A DNA stretch of 64,000 nt. Origin: Didymella arachidicola. Lineage: Eukaryota > Ascomycota > Dothideomycetes > Pleosporales > Didymellaceae. The notes under the pieces are model-generated. The model made no database searches, was not told the DNA's origin, and saw only the letters and a program-made list of their open reading frames with translations. The position numbers and the translations under genes were made by a program. Location: positions 620,001 through 684,000 of the forward strand of contig CM049987.1 in the NCBI GenBank assembly GCA_016630955.3. Direction: 5' to 3'. Shown here piece by piece: positions 43,622 through 54,191 of the stretch (position 1 is the first letter of the stretch; every line of letters begins with the position of its first letter).

Positions 43622-44822
43622 GAACCTGTTTCGAGACTTTCTACTTCCAAGTATGGACTGACCATGACAGCCACCCCCCATTTTTGCTCTTCCTTCTAAT
43701 ATGACACTTGGAGGCTATCCAAACAATTGCGCTGGCCTTCTGATTGACGTCTTTGTCACTCTGTTGTGCTCTTGTAGACAAGCCTTCCTGTGCAACCCAG
43801 CCTCAACAGTGTTACGTGGAGCCGCACAGCCCTGATTGGCAGGCGTACGTTGCCTGGTCAGGGCTGCCAGGGTAGCTCCACCCCATCTCAAACCTAAAGC
43901 ACAAGCACAGAATTGTACAACCCGTTGAGGGATGCATGATGCGATATAGTCACCTGCCACATCTAGACATCTGTTCCTGCATCTAATGGTCTTGACCACC
44001 CGCTGCGCTTGCGAGGCAGAAATTCCCATCCATCCGGGAACACGTGACCTGCAGCATACAACTACCCAGGTGTAGACTGAGGCTCCATGCTGAAACTATG
44101 AGTCTGGGATAATAAGCTCCTTCATCCTACACTCGTGTGCTCTCGAGTAGGCTTCCCCCTCATTTGCAATGCTGAAGTGCTTGCATTCGATTTTGACTGC
44201 ATTAAGTCTCAACTTTGGATGTATCAGATAAGCACAGTTGCGGCAAATGACAATAGCTTTATCACACCAGTCTGGCAGCTGTTGGGAGCAAATTAGCAGC
44301 GTACGAGGAGAGACAATGACTATCAACATCGTGACGAAGCAGCAACAGCTAAGGTAGTCAAACACTCTACATCATCACCGTCACTACGCACTAGGCCTGC
44401 AAGGGATATTGCCCTGTGTGATCTTTGTAGCATGTATGTCCAAGATTTACTCCAAGTCAATTGTATAGTCTAGTCAAAGCCTGATGCGTGGAATGTAACA
44501 ACTCGCGCAGGCACGCAATTACCAACTGAACGGCGATTGAAACGGCAACCGCAGTCTAGTCTCTCGCTGAGGCCTACAAACGCAGCTTTGGGTACCAAAT
44601 CGCAACGGCAAGCAGTACAGACCATCAAAACATACACGGACAAACTTGCACTGCTTCGAGCGTACTTCGAGTGGGAGATGATGGCATCATTACACATTGT
44701 CCTCATTGGTCAGATTTGGGTGGATTCACATTTCGGACACAACATCTACGATTTCGGCCCACCGGCGACGGTCCATCTTACACTGTTACATGTACGGTGC
44801 TGTTTCTTAGCCCGGCGACGGG
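43622..44822. other. Intergenic, no gene recognised
   Basis: No frame here has recognisable features. AT content rises in the middle (44080-44480). The 145-codon frame at 44537-44974 (plus) is mostly antisense to the BTB gene and I do not regard it as coding. Confidence 0.4.
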
Positions 44823-45259
44823 CTAGCTTCCAAGCTGGTAGACTCCAGCGAGGACCGTCCACTCGTTGTCAACCTCAAACCCAGAGTTATCCACACTTCG
44901 GTCCTTCTTGTACTCGTCACTCTTCCGGAGAGAAGATATACGGCCAGTATAGAGCCAGTTGGCGTATATGCTGAAGTGATCCGCATCCTGTTCAAGAAGC
45001 TCGATTTTTCGACTGCTGTTCTTCACCCAGTCGCCCGACATAGCGTTCTTGAAGAATTCAGAGCTGGAGATGAGATGATTTATGTGGAAGTGGAAACGCC
45101 TCTTCTCTTCTCCGACAACAACGATGACCGGCGCGGACTCAAAGCTGCTTTGTCAGTGGGTGAAAGCATCTGCCGCGACTGTAGGGTAACTTACCTGAGT
45201 GCGCTGTCGGCTGGAGACCGGATCTTCCGTTGAGTAGGATTTCTGGAGCGGCTGATCAT
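44823..45259 (-). CDS. Short BTB/POZ domain protein, probably truncated
   Basis: Exons 45259-45195 and 45144-44823 (387 nt, 128 residues); the 50-nt intron begins GTAAGT, contains CACTGACA and ends AAGCAG. Residues 22-85 form a fungal BTB fold: VIVVVGEEKRRFHFHINHLI, SSEFFKNAMSGDW, KIELLEQDADHFSIYANWLY, TGRI. Such domains mediate dimerisation and in many cases Cul3 binding. Fungal BTB proteins usually continue for 80-150 residues after the LAxxYxLG segment; here LAGVYQLGS is followed at once by TAG, with no donor nearby. So the gene is either a natural minimal BTB protein or a 3'-truncated remnant. The start MISRSRNPTQRKIRSPADSA is short and basic. Confidence 0.75.
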
Positions 45260-45919
45260 CACGGTGGTGTTGAAGAGAGGGCTTGGAGTAAAGCTGCAGT
45301 GGTTGTGGTCGTCGTCAAATCAACTAGTCGTTGTAATGACTTGAGTGAGATAGCGCGGCAAACACAGGTGGTGAGGCCTTAACACAAGCGACTAGAGGTG
45401 ACGTCGATGCCAGTGAGAGTAAATACAAAGTTGTCAATGGTGCAGATCGCCGAGTACGCACGTGAGGGCCTTTCCAGCAGGCGCAGAATGTGAGGCGAAT
45501 GGGAGAAGAGACATGTCTCCGGGAAAATTTCTTTGTGTTGATACAATGAGAAGCTTTGTTTGCTGCGAATTCGATGCTTAAGAGGTGACTGACGGCTACT
45601 TCCTCTGTCTTGGCGGCGCACTCAGGGCTGGCGCTAACGGTGACTCGATGCCGCAGCGGACTGTAATTATGAAGCTTTGATTGTCATTGAACATTTGGGG
45701 GTATGCTTAGCTGTGTTGCAAGATCAACAAAGATGCCAAAGGAGAGAATCAAATCCTCGTTGACCAAATCATCCTTCCTCACTCACGACCGCCGATATGC
45801 CCCTCTCACCAACCACCTCCTCAACCAGCTAAACCATCCTCATCACCTATCCGTATATTCGTATATTATATCATCGAAATGAACTTTTCCGCGCTAAGAC
45901 CAAGTGCTCTAATAAGCAA
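45260..45919. other. Intergenic region
   Basis: Promoter of the BTB gene on the left and 3' flank of the HSPA12-like gene on the right. No supported coding or RNA gene. Confidence 0.4.
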
Positions 45920-48265
45920 TCATCTGAACCTCGAAGTGCAGCGACCCATAACCTCGCCCTGGCAGACGAGCTCGGCGTTGAACTCGGAACCGTCGAGTGT
46001 GAGGTAGATATCGAAGTAGACGCGGTAGAAGGTGCCTTGTGGGGTGTCCATGCGCTCGAAGTCCTTCTCAAGGTTCTTCCGCGAGAGATCAGAGGTAAGA
46101 GTAACGACTTCCTTGATGCCTGGGTGATGTTAGTGAATAACTTTTTTGAGTAGCATAGGTGAGACTCACGAGGGTCTTTGGTATACTCTGGGCAGACGTC
46201 GTCATCGCAGGCGTACAGAATGTCTTCATACATGAGCGTTGCTCCGGGTGCGACTTGTCTGAAGAACGAGACCTTCACAGGCTCCCCAATCTTGACTCGT
46301 TGACCCTTCTGCACGAAAATCTGTCGTGTGTACTTGCATCGGTCCTTACCATCCAGAGACGGCACACGGTACTGCTCGGGGTGGTGGCCCTCTTTGAAGG
46401 GCTGCAGTGTAGCCATGAGGTAGTGGCGACGAGCGACACGGTGTGTAACAATACGTTCTGTGATACCAGCGGTGACAGCGCCCTTGACAATAGCAGCAAC
46501 TGAGTCCATAGGGCGGACGACCTTAGACTGGAACTGAGGTGGTACATGAAGCTTGATCTGCTGGAAGAGATACTCGGAAGCACCAAAACCACCAACGACC
46601 AGGACGTTTTGTAACGACCTGTTCTGTGCCTGAATGGCGATGATCTGATTCCTGACGAGCTCCAGGATGCGGTTGACTACAGGCTCGAAGCACTGCAGAA
46701 TCTCCTCGTTGGTGAATGTCATGTAGCCTTCTTCGATACCAGCCTCGGGGAACTCGGCCTCGATACCAACATCGACGGCCCACTTCTGGCCGTTGTTTCG
46801 GAAGTCAGCCTTTATCCTGTTCTCGAAATCCATAATACATTTTGCGTAAACCTTGCCTGCTGTCTTCGAGCCATCAGGAAGTTTCATCTTTCGAATCTTT
46901 GCGCGCAAAATGTTGCTGAAATTGCGGTTGAGCGCTGTAGAACCGCAAGAGTCACCAGATCCAGCTGTGCACTCCGCAACGGAGAATGGCTGCTCCTCTT
47001 CAACTTCGTAGGCGATCAGATCGACGGTACCACCGCCGCAATCTACAATCAAGACCGCATCGTGCATTTTGAGGTTGAGCAAGCCCGTCTTCGAACAGAA
47101 CATGGCTGCGGCTTCGGGCTCGGTGATGAGTGTCAACCGATTATCGTTCTCGTCACGTAGGAAACCAGCTTGAATAGCGGCAGCACGTGTTGCGGCCTTC
47201 CCTGCGTCGTTCCAGATAGCAGGGACAGTCAGGTAGTAACGAATGTTGCGCTCCTCACGGTTGAACACCTCTCCCAGCGTCTTCTGCAGCTGGTTCCGCA
47301 TCGCCTGTCGCAGGTGGAAGAGGTAATCGGCGGCCACATCGATCTCAGACTTGCCCGGGGGTAGGGGAGGCAGGTTGATAGGGTCGATGTATGTGTTGCC
47401 AGACAGCATGAGCTGCAGCTTGAACCACTCGACTTTCTGCACGCCAGGCTTGGGGTAGCCGGTGGGTGCCAGTGCATCGGCGATGTCTGGGCCCCAACCT
47501 ACAACCTTCTGGTACTGGTCGTAGTAGAGCACGGTGGGGATCTGTGATCTAATTAGCATGCGTCAGGGGCAGTATTTCGTCCGTAGCTACCTTCTGCTTA
47601 GTCTGGTTTCCAGCGCCGGGCCACTCGGTGATGATGTCCTCCTTGGCCTCAGTGTTGGTTGCGAAAGCGAAAGCGACACCTGAGAAGGTCGTGCCCTGCG
47701 TCGAGTCAGCCCCACGTCCTGTCTGCATACACAATACCTAGCTTACAAAATCAATGCCCACAATGAGCTGGGCCTTGGAGCGTCCCTCGCCGGCGACTTC
47801 TGCCATACCTGGCGGGCGATACTGCTGCACTGGGCCTGGGCCGTGGGCAGCAGGTGGGAGAGGAGCACCATAGCCGGCGCCATACTGCCCAGGCGGTGGC
47901 TGCGGCGGGTAGCCAGGCGGGCCGCCCTGGGGAGGGTAGCCCACGGGCTGCTGGGGGTGTGTTGGGTAGCCAGGCGCGCCGGTGTTGATGGGTGGGAGGG
48001 GGCTGGTCGGGCGGCCATGCTGCTGCTGGGGCGCGAGGCCGCCCTGCTGCGGCGCAAAGGTGTACGAGGGCGGGCGCCCCAGGTTGTTCTGCGGGTTCAT
48101 GGGGAGCGAGGAGCTGCTCGAGTTGCTGGCCTGCGGCGACAGCGACGTCGGTCGATTCGAGCCGGTTGGGGCGGTGCCGCTGGGGTTGCTCTGGGTGGGC
48201 TGGTGGGAAGAACTCTTGCGTTTCGAACCAACTAGGTTCTTGAAACGGGCATTCATGGAGTTCAT
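45920..48265 (-). CDS. HSPA12-like Hsp70/actin-fold ATPase with Pro/Gly-rich N-terminus
   Basis: Exons 48265-47747, 47695-47591, 47541-46170 and 46119-45920 (2196 nt, 731 residues); introns of 51, 49 and 50 nt begin GTAAGC, GTAGCT and GTGAGT. Residues 1-160 are disordered: basic start, Ser/Asn-rich, then PPGYPPQPPPGQYGAGYG-type repeats. The nucleotide-binding domain begins LIVGIDFGTTFSGVAFAF (phosphate 1 loop), continues IRYYLTVPAIWND, LITEPEAAAMF, VLIVDCGGGTVDLIAYEV (phosphate 2) and VLVVGGFGASEYLF (adenosine motif). The C-terminal part is short and beta-rich, not a full Hsp70 substrate-binding domain, as in the fungal HSPA12 group. Substrate and partners unknown. A second ATG at 48256 is equally possible. 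Confidence 0.88.
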
Positions 48266-48794
48266 CAGTCAGAGAGGGAGGAGAGAAGCGGAGAGAGAGT
48301 GCGTGGGGGACGACAGGTAAATTGGCAGCGAGCTGACAGCCACAGCGCTGGGCGCCTCTAAACAGACAAGGCTGAGAGCAACAGCTAACACTCGCTACTC
48401 GGGGCGCAGTCCTCCAGGAATTCGATCCGCTTGCTTACCACCGACAGCACAGGCCGGGACTTGACGAGGATTCGGCTACTGGCTGCTGGCTGCTCCAGAA
48501 AGATTGGTACCTGAGCGGGCGCGAGTGTGTCCCTGGAGCTGTAGAGAGGCTGGAGGGGTAGCAGAAGCGCGGGTCATTCTTTCACCGGTTTACGGGCCCA
48601 ACCCTACGCCGCACAACGCCCTACCACAGCTGCCGCAGCCCCAAGCCTGGAAGGCCATGGATCAGCCACACCTAGCCGGGGTGCTGCTGTCAAACGTCCC
48701 GTTTCCCGCTATCCCGTGGTTATTTCTATCCTGCCAGCGTCATATATATATATTCGCTGCCAGCGCGACTAAGATAACAAGTGCATTGCTGCAT

Positions 48795-48883
48795 GTACGA
48801 AGAATCCCGTTTCTTTTGAGGAATCATGCTCGGCGCCCGTGCACGCGGAGGTGATTCCTCAGAAAAAACGGGATTCGTCGTAC
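48795..48883. repeat. Long inverted repeat (32-bp arms, 25-nt loop)
   Basis: Left arm 48795-48826 and right arm 48852-48883 are reverse complements at 29 of 32 positions. The left arm begins GTACGAAGAATCCCG and the right arm ends CGGGATTCGTCGTAC. The loop is GC-rich. As RNA it would be a strong hairpin; as DNA it could be a small inverted-repeat transposon. Confidence 0.85.
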
Positions 48884-49085
48884 GAATAACTCCCCCAGGA
48901 CAAAGCTGCGGCGCTGCAGCACACCGCGCCGCCTATCTGCGCCTCATTGGGCGCTGATGCTCACCTCATCTGCTCCACTAGACACGAAGGGATCCCTCGC
49001 CAACTTCGCCAGACAACCCGTCAAGCGAGCTACACATTTCTCAGCACATAGCACGTGGCACGTTATTCTGGAAATCATTGTTTCA

Positions 49086-49117
49086 ACTCTGGCCGATTTC
49101 TACTCTGGCCGATTTCT
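49086..49117. repeat. 16-bp direct repeat, two copies
   Basis: ACTCTGGCCGATTTCT occurs twice, head to tail and identical, at 49086-49101 and 49102-49117. Confidence 0.85.
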
Positions 49118-50412
49118 TTGTCCTTGACCTTGCAACAAGTCCGGGTGATGTCGGTTGCTGCTGCGATCGTAAGGCTGAGTATTCTAAATGGGGACCCAAT
49201 CAGTTGCTAGGGCGGGGTGTTAGCGCAGGTAGACTTGGTGCTGGACGGCATCTTGTCCTGCTTGTCCTGGAGACGAACACTACACTAACATCACCATGAC
49301 TATGACAAGTCGAGACTACTAATGCGATGTTACACACTTCGTTTTTTTTTTTTAGAGTTGGTCCATAGTTTCCTGAGGTCATCCTTGGTGGTAGGGAACA
49401 TAACTGGCCATGGGCTCCAAATCTCAGGAGTCAGTAGAAAAGTCCCAGCAGGCCTGTCGCAGCCTGTTAATACTCCTGTAAGCTAACATTATGCTTATGT
49501 TGTAGTTGATCTGTTCTGTCAGATATGAGATGGTCCCAGGCCCGCTCAAATCATTACCACAGAAACCCTCATCCCATACTCTCCCTTAACCCGCGAGACC
49601 GAGATGATACCGCATATAAGCCCCAGATTCCCAGAAACCTGGTTTTGTAATTTGCAACTTTTAGTACGCATACATTTTGTGTTGGCTACAACGGTTATAC
49701 CGTCCTATTTGCAATTTCCTGCCACAGGAGAGCCTCACAGCTCATGGTTTTTTTTTTAATTCTTCTTAAATGCACCTGGATACTTTCCATGCTATTCAAT
49801 AATATTAGGCCTCTGTGTAGCTCTTGATACCATCGCAGTACTTGCTGTTCACCATCCTTGCTCGGCTGTGCACGTTTCGAAACTTTAATATATTATCTTT
49901 CCCATGTACACGTCCGTACCTTCCCTACACTGGCTACATTCAGGTGATCTTACTCACCCAGATCTGTACGTAGTCAGCTAGACCTATATCTTAAGATGTG
50001 ACGGTCATTTTCAACACTTCATCTTACGTCCCACTGAGACCTGAGATCCTCATTATTCGCAATGGCACTACAGGACCCTGATGGGTCCCAACAGGACCTC
50101 AATGAATGCTTGTTGAGGAACTATACCACGGCTCATCCCCACGAATTAACTCGTAGAAACTTCAAAGACGAGACATCTTGCTCTACGCATCAATTTCAAC
50201 GATGCAGGTGTTCTGCTCTTCAAATTTCGACTTCCTCACTCCAACCCTTAATCCACTTCACCAACGCACCACACCGACAAATAATCCTCAGTTTCCTGCC
50301 AACCCCCCCCCCCTCTCAACACCCAATCGAAGCCACCCCGTCGAAAATCACCCGCTCAAAAACAGTCCAGATCCTCATAGCACCGGAGCCATCCACGCCA
50401 CAACCCACACCA

Positions 50413-50838
50413 ATGACATCAAGCCCCCACGACCGCAACGCCAATGCCAGAAACGCTACATGGACATTCTGGAGCCGCGACGGCTTCGTGTACGTGGAGC
50501 TCGAGCCCCCAAAACCCAGTCTCTTTCAGCGGTATTTCGACTGGCGCGATACCGTATCGAACACCCCTGCGAATATACCTGCGTCTTGCAGGTGGGAAGT
50601 AGAGCATACGCCTAGGAGAGCTGAGTGGATTGAGATGCAGGAAATGAGCTCTTCGAGTACCTCTAGAGGGGGAGAAGATGTCCAGCCCGATAGCAACGAA
50701 CTTTCAGACGAGGGCTTCGATGACTGCAAAGTTAGAGAGCCTGAGGAGAGGAGACGGCCGGAGAAGGAGAGTCTCTGGAGGAGCGTCAAACAGGCGATGC
50801 AGGTTGTTGACAGGATTATCGCTGTCAAACGGAGTTGA
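50413..50838 (+). CDS. Hypothetical small protein
   Basis: I take ATG 50413 (MTSSPHDRNANARNATWTFW, 141 residues); the frame is open from 50062 but the upstream part (Pro/Thr/His-rich, with a C homopolymer at about 50305) looks like a leader or untranslated DNA. The core is WTFWSRDGFVYVELEPPKPS, then FQRYFDWRDTVSNTPANIPA, then an acidic Ser-rich stretch and a C-terminal helix (SLWRSVKQAMQVVDRIIAVK). I do not recognise the family. The balanced composition and aromatic content from residue 12 to 60 favour a real protein. Confidence 0.55.
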   Translation: MTSSPHDRNANARNATWTFWSRDGFVYVELEPPKPSLFQRYFDWRDTVSNTPANIPASCRWEVEHTPRRAEWIEMQEMSSSSTSRGGEDVQPDSNELSDEGFDDCKVREPEERRRPEKESLWRSVKQAMQVVDRIIAVKRS

Positions 50839-51165
50839 CGGTCGCTCGGCTGTCTTGTCATCGATGGGAAATCTTGGAAGAGGAGTAAGGAGGACGAACG
50901 GGAGAACCCGGTGTAAGGTGTAGATACAGTGGACTCTGTGGCGAGACCACAGTCACATCTGGAAAAGAGGAGGATACAGCAATCCAGCTTATCGATTTAG
51001 TAGGCACAATGTGCTATCGTTACAAGTAATGTTCAATCAATGCAGTCCATCCCAGCCCTTGGGATGTAGAAACACCATAAAACCTCTCGCCTCCCGCCAA
51101 GCAAACGCCGTCGCTGATGTGATTTTTCCTTGCAATGGGGGTGACGAATCTTTCTAAGGATTACG

Positions 51166-51573
51166 TCAAGAGGTCCGCCGTGTTCCATTTCCATGGCACT
51201 GATCCATATGAATCATGAAGGACCCTCTACCCGCGAACTTTTTCTGATGAAGTGTCCCCTCACAGAGCGTGCATTGATATCTCTCACTGCTACTCATGTG
51301 AGAGTCGTTCTCGTGAATGACACGCTCCGGTGATGTAGGGATAGATGTGTTGCAACATAGCCCTGTAAACCCGCGGATCTGGCACATACGTGGCATTGGT
51401 CGATGTTCTAATGCCGTTGGACAAATCCCGATAGTTGGTAGGGAAATTTCGATAGGTGGTGGGGGGACTGCAATTGGTGGTGGGGAAATCGCAATTGGTG
51501 GTGGGCAAATCGCAATTGGTGTTGGCCGAGGCAGCGGGGGACGACCTCGTCGTGGAGCGGTCCTAATCAACAC
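51166..51573 (-). CDS. C2H2 zinc-finger fragment with Pro/Ile repeat
   Basis: The frame ends in a zinc-finger-like block: YQCTLCEGTLHQKKFAGRGS followed by FMIHMDQCHGN, i.e. Cys-x2-Cys then His-x4-His. Before it is a repeat of about seven residues (PPPIAIS/C type), encoded by the 21-bp minisatellite at 51425-51529. No ATG precedes the frame (the first in-frame start is GTG at 51573), so either an upstream exon is missing from this model or the gene is a remnant. It lies only 63 bases beyond the TAF4 stop (also minus), so a promoter inside the TAF4 3' end would be needed. Low confidence that it is functional. Confidence 0.35.
   Translation of the reverse strand: MLIRTAPRRGRPPLPRPTPIAICPPPIAISPPPIAVPPPPIEISLPTIGICPTALEHRPMPRMCQIRGFTGLCCNTSIPTSPERVIHENDSHMSSSERYQCTLCEGTLHQKKFAGRGSFMIHMDQCHGNGTRRTS
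51425..51529. repeat. 21-bp minisatellite, five copies
   Basis: Five adjacent 21-bp units based on ATCGCAATTGGTGGTGGGNAA begin at 51425, 51446, 51467, 51488 and 51509. The third to fifth units are closest, and the outer ones carry several changes. The period keeps the reading frame (seven codons). Confidence 0.85.
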
Positions 51574-51636
51574 CCAGTCCGGCAGCTGCTCCTCGTGAGT
51601 CTGTTGAGATGCGGTGTTCGAGCCACTCGTGTGCTT

Positions 51637-53623
51637 CTAACGCACCCCGGCTGCAGCCCCTGGCATTCTCTGCTGTACATCGATTGCAGACCTAGACTCG
51701 TCCTTTTCAGAGTTCTTGAGGCGCGCAAGTATCAATGTCAAAGTCTTCTTCTCTCTGCCGTCATTCTCCAGGACATGTATGAGATCTCGGACCTGGATCT
51801 TTTCGCCGATCTCGGTGTTCTCGATGTTGGCGCCGTAGTTCCGCTTCTTTGCTCGCAAGCCGACCTCAGTCTGAGCGGCAGCAGGTGTTACTGCACCACT
51901 GCCGCCTGTGGCAATAGTCTGTCGAGCAGGGGTTGAAGCGCCAGAAGCTCCTGCGCCGCCACCTGCCCCTCCGCCCCCCGTCATCCAAGAGTACTTCTTC
52001 TTCCTTCCACCGCCCAGTGCGAGTGCAGCTGTCTCGTTGGCTTTGCGGTGCAGAACGTCTTCGGTCTGGCCAGCTTTGTTCATTGCATCTCGCTGCTTCT
52101 TGGTGATCTTCTCGGGAATGGGAAGAGGCGCTACCTCGGCTGCGTCAGCCGCTGCTGCAGATTTGCCCTGCTGGCGTTGCTGACGTTTGCGAAGTCGCTC
52201 CTTTTCGTACTGCTCGTCTTCACGGACACGCCTCTTTAGGGCATTGGCGACGTGATTCGCGTTTTGCAAAGTAGGCTGTGGTGTAGGAGGGGCTTCGCTT
52301 GGCGGTGTAGGCAAGCGCGCAGCATTTGGCAGTCCTAATCGTGTTAATGCACATTTCGACGATAACGCTACTACTCTCTATAAACTCACCCTTGCTCGCA
52401 GTCGTCGTGGAGCTGGTGGCACTTCCAAGCGCCTCCCACGGCGTTCTGAGAACATTGGTAGGTGCGGCCATCTTCGGCTCAGCATCTGGTTCCTTCACCG
52501 CAATGTCGAGCAACTGAGGCGGTATGATGCCGTGTGATGTGTTCTGTCGGCCCTGACTCAAGGCGAAGGAGTCCTCCACGATGGTGCGTATGCGCTCCTC
52601 GGCGGCCAGGGATAGCAAAGACAAGATCTCGACAAGCGGGGCATTTTGGTTGAGGAGACTGGCTGCTTCGAGACCCACAATCTGCTCCCCGTTGGCACCG
52701 GTCTGCGTAGTCCTGGTTACGTCGCGCGGAGTCTTATCAGGAATCTTGTCGAACAAGCCATCGACATTGACCTGGATACCGTTTTCATATGCGCGCCGGG
52801 CCATACGGTGGCGGAGTACATTGGCGTCACAGAAGGGGTCTGTGAGACACTGTTGGGCAGATTCGTTCAGTATCCGTGCGGCTTGTTCGTGCTTCCTCAG
52901 AAACTCTGCTTCGTGCTGGTCTTGCGTCACAGACTGGCTCAACGGCCCTGACCCCTGGAACGCGCCGTGACCACCCTGTTCACTCCAATTATTGAAGCTG
53001 CTGTGGGGAGAGATGGTGGATCCTGTAGCCTGCGAATTGAACGATGTACCGTAACCGCTGCGATTGCCATAGCTGTGAAGCAAATTGTCTTCTTCGGCAC
53101 GTAGATCGATACCAGAGCCTGTCAAAACATCGCTGATATTGTTCACGTCCAGATCACGCGCATTTGCCTTTTCCAGTTCAGCGTTATCCGTAGCCTTGCT
53201 GTAAGGAATTTTTGGCGGCGGCATAGAACTAGGAGGTGGCTGAGGCGGTTGCTGCTGCTGCGCCATATGATTCGGGTGCTGATAGGGCTGGGGCTGGTGG
53301 AACGGCGGAGGCTGAGTGTTGGCAGGCGACTGCGGCAGAGACAGATAGCCAGAGTTCTGAGGAGATGAAGCATAAGGCGACATGGGATACGATGGTGCCG
53401 CAAAAGGCGACTGGTACGGCGCGGGCGATGTTGGGTTCGGTGACAGGCGCGGGCGCTTTGCGGGGGGGATGCCGCTGCCCATGGTCGGGGACATGGCGCC
53501 GGGCGACTGGTTGTATGAGGGCGGCGAGAAGGGTCGCGGTGGCTGTTGGTTGAGGTTTTGCGTCTGCACGGGTGGCGGGTGTTGCCCGTACTGCTGCGGA
53601 TACTGGTTGTAGTTCTGCGCCAT
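51637..53623 (-). CDS. TAF4: Transcription initiation factor TFIID subunit 4
   Basis: Core TFIID/histone-fold subunit for RNA polymerase II initiation, nuclear. Exons 53623-52390 and 52334-51637 (1932 nt, 643 residues); the 55-nt intron begins GTGAGT, contains GCATTAACAC and ends GATTAG. The first 150 residues are Gln/Pro/Ser-rich. The TAF4 domain starts near residue 215 with QHEAEFLRKHEQAARILNES and contains the histone-fold-like stretch QCLTDPFCDANVLRHRMARR and LVEILSLLSLAAEERIRTIV. The C-terminal region after the intron has a charged coiled coil (ALKRRVREDEQYEKERLRKR), a poly-Gly tract (MTGGGGAGGGAGAS) and the conserved end IQVRDLIHVLENDG. It is divergent from YSH1 with 568 nt between start codons, so two essential mRNA-synthesis genes may share a promoter. 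Confidence 0.92.
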
Positions 53624-54191
53624 GGTGGGCAGGCAGGCAGGCAGCTCTTCCCCGGAGGGAGTGCGCGGGCGGCAGCTGTTTATCGGCGTGGCATCAACGG
53701 AGGTGGGAGGCCCGGATCGCGGTGGAAGGAGCTGTGTTGCAGGCGATGCGCGGGGAAGGAGCGGTGGGCCAGGGCACGTCTGGAATAATGTCTCGGTGTT
53801 GGAGTCGCGAAAGCAAAGGCACGTCCAGGCAAGAGTGACGCCTGCGCACAGACGATTACTGAATTGCTTGGCAACGCCGCGACAAAGAGCACCGCGACGG
53901 CTCTCTCACTATAACCACGTCCTCATTCACTGCATTTCGTCCGCGCATCACCGTCAACAACGACAACAAGCCTCTGCAATTACTCCTGCTACACTTGTCG
54001 TCTGACTAATGGCCCTAGACTGAACGCACGCTTTTGCTGGCCGACGCGCCCTTTCTTCGACAGCATCTACGCCCCTTCACCTGTAGCCGTGCACAGCCGA
54101 CCGCGTCCAGAGTCGCGCTCTTGATCCCTTTGTACGCCTGCAATAACAAGCCGTACGTCTTGTAGCAACCGAGCCAAGTAGAGACACAGAT
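53624..54191. other. Divergent promoter (TAF4 / YSH1)
   Basis: Bidirectional promoter interval. The frames that cross it are antisense or leader extensions. A C/T-rich leader precedes the YSH1 ATG. I see no clear TATA box. Confidence 0.45.

Larger units (their letters stand above)
48266..50412. other. 2.1-kb gene-poor AT-rich stretch
   Basis: Starts with the HSPA12-like promoter, then a 32-bp-arm inverted repeat, a short tandem repeat and about 1 kb of AT-rich DNA (49300-50050) with homopolymer T runs. Opposed TGTTAGNGNAG-like ends lie at about 49218 and 49291, so this may be a decayed mobile element. No coding potential seen, except an extended reading of the gene at 50413. Confidence 0.45.
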
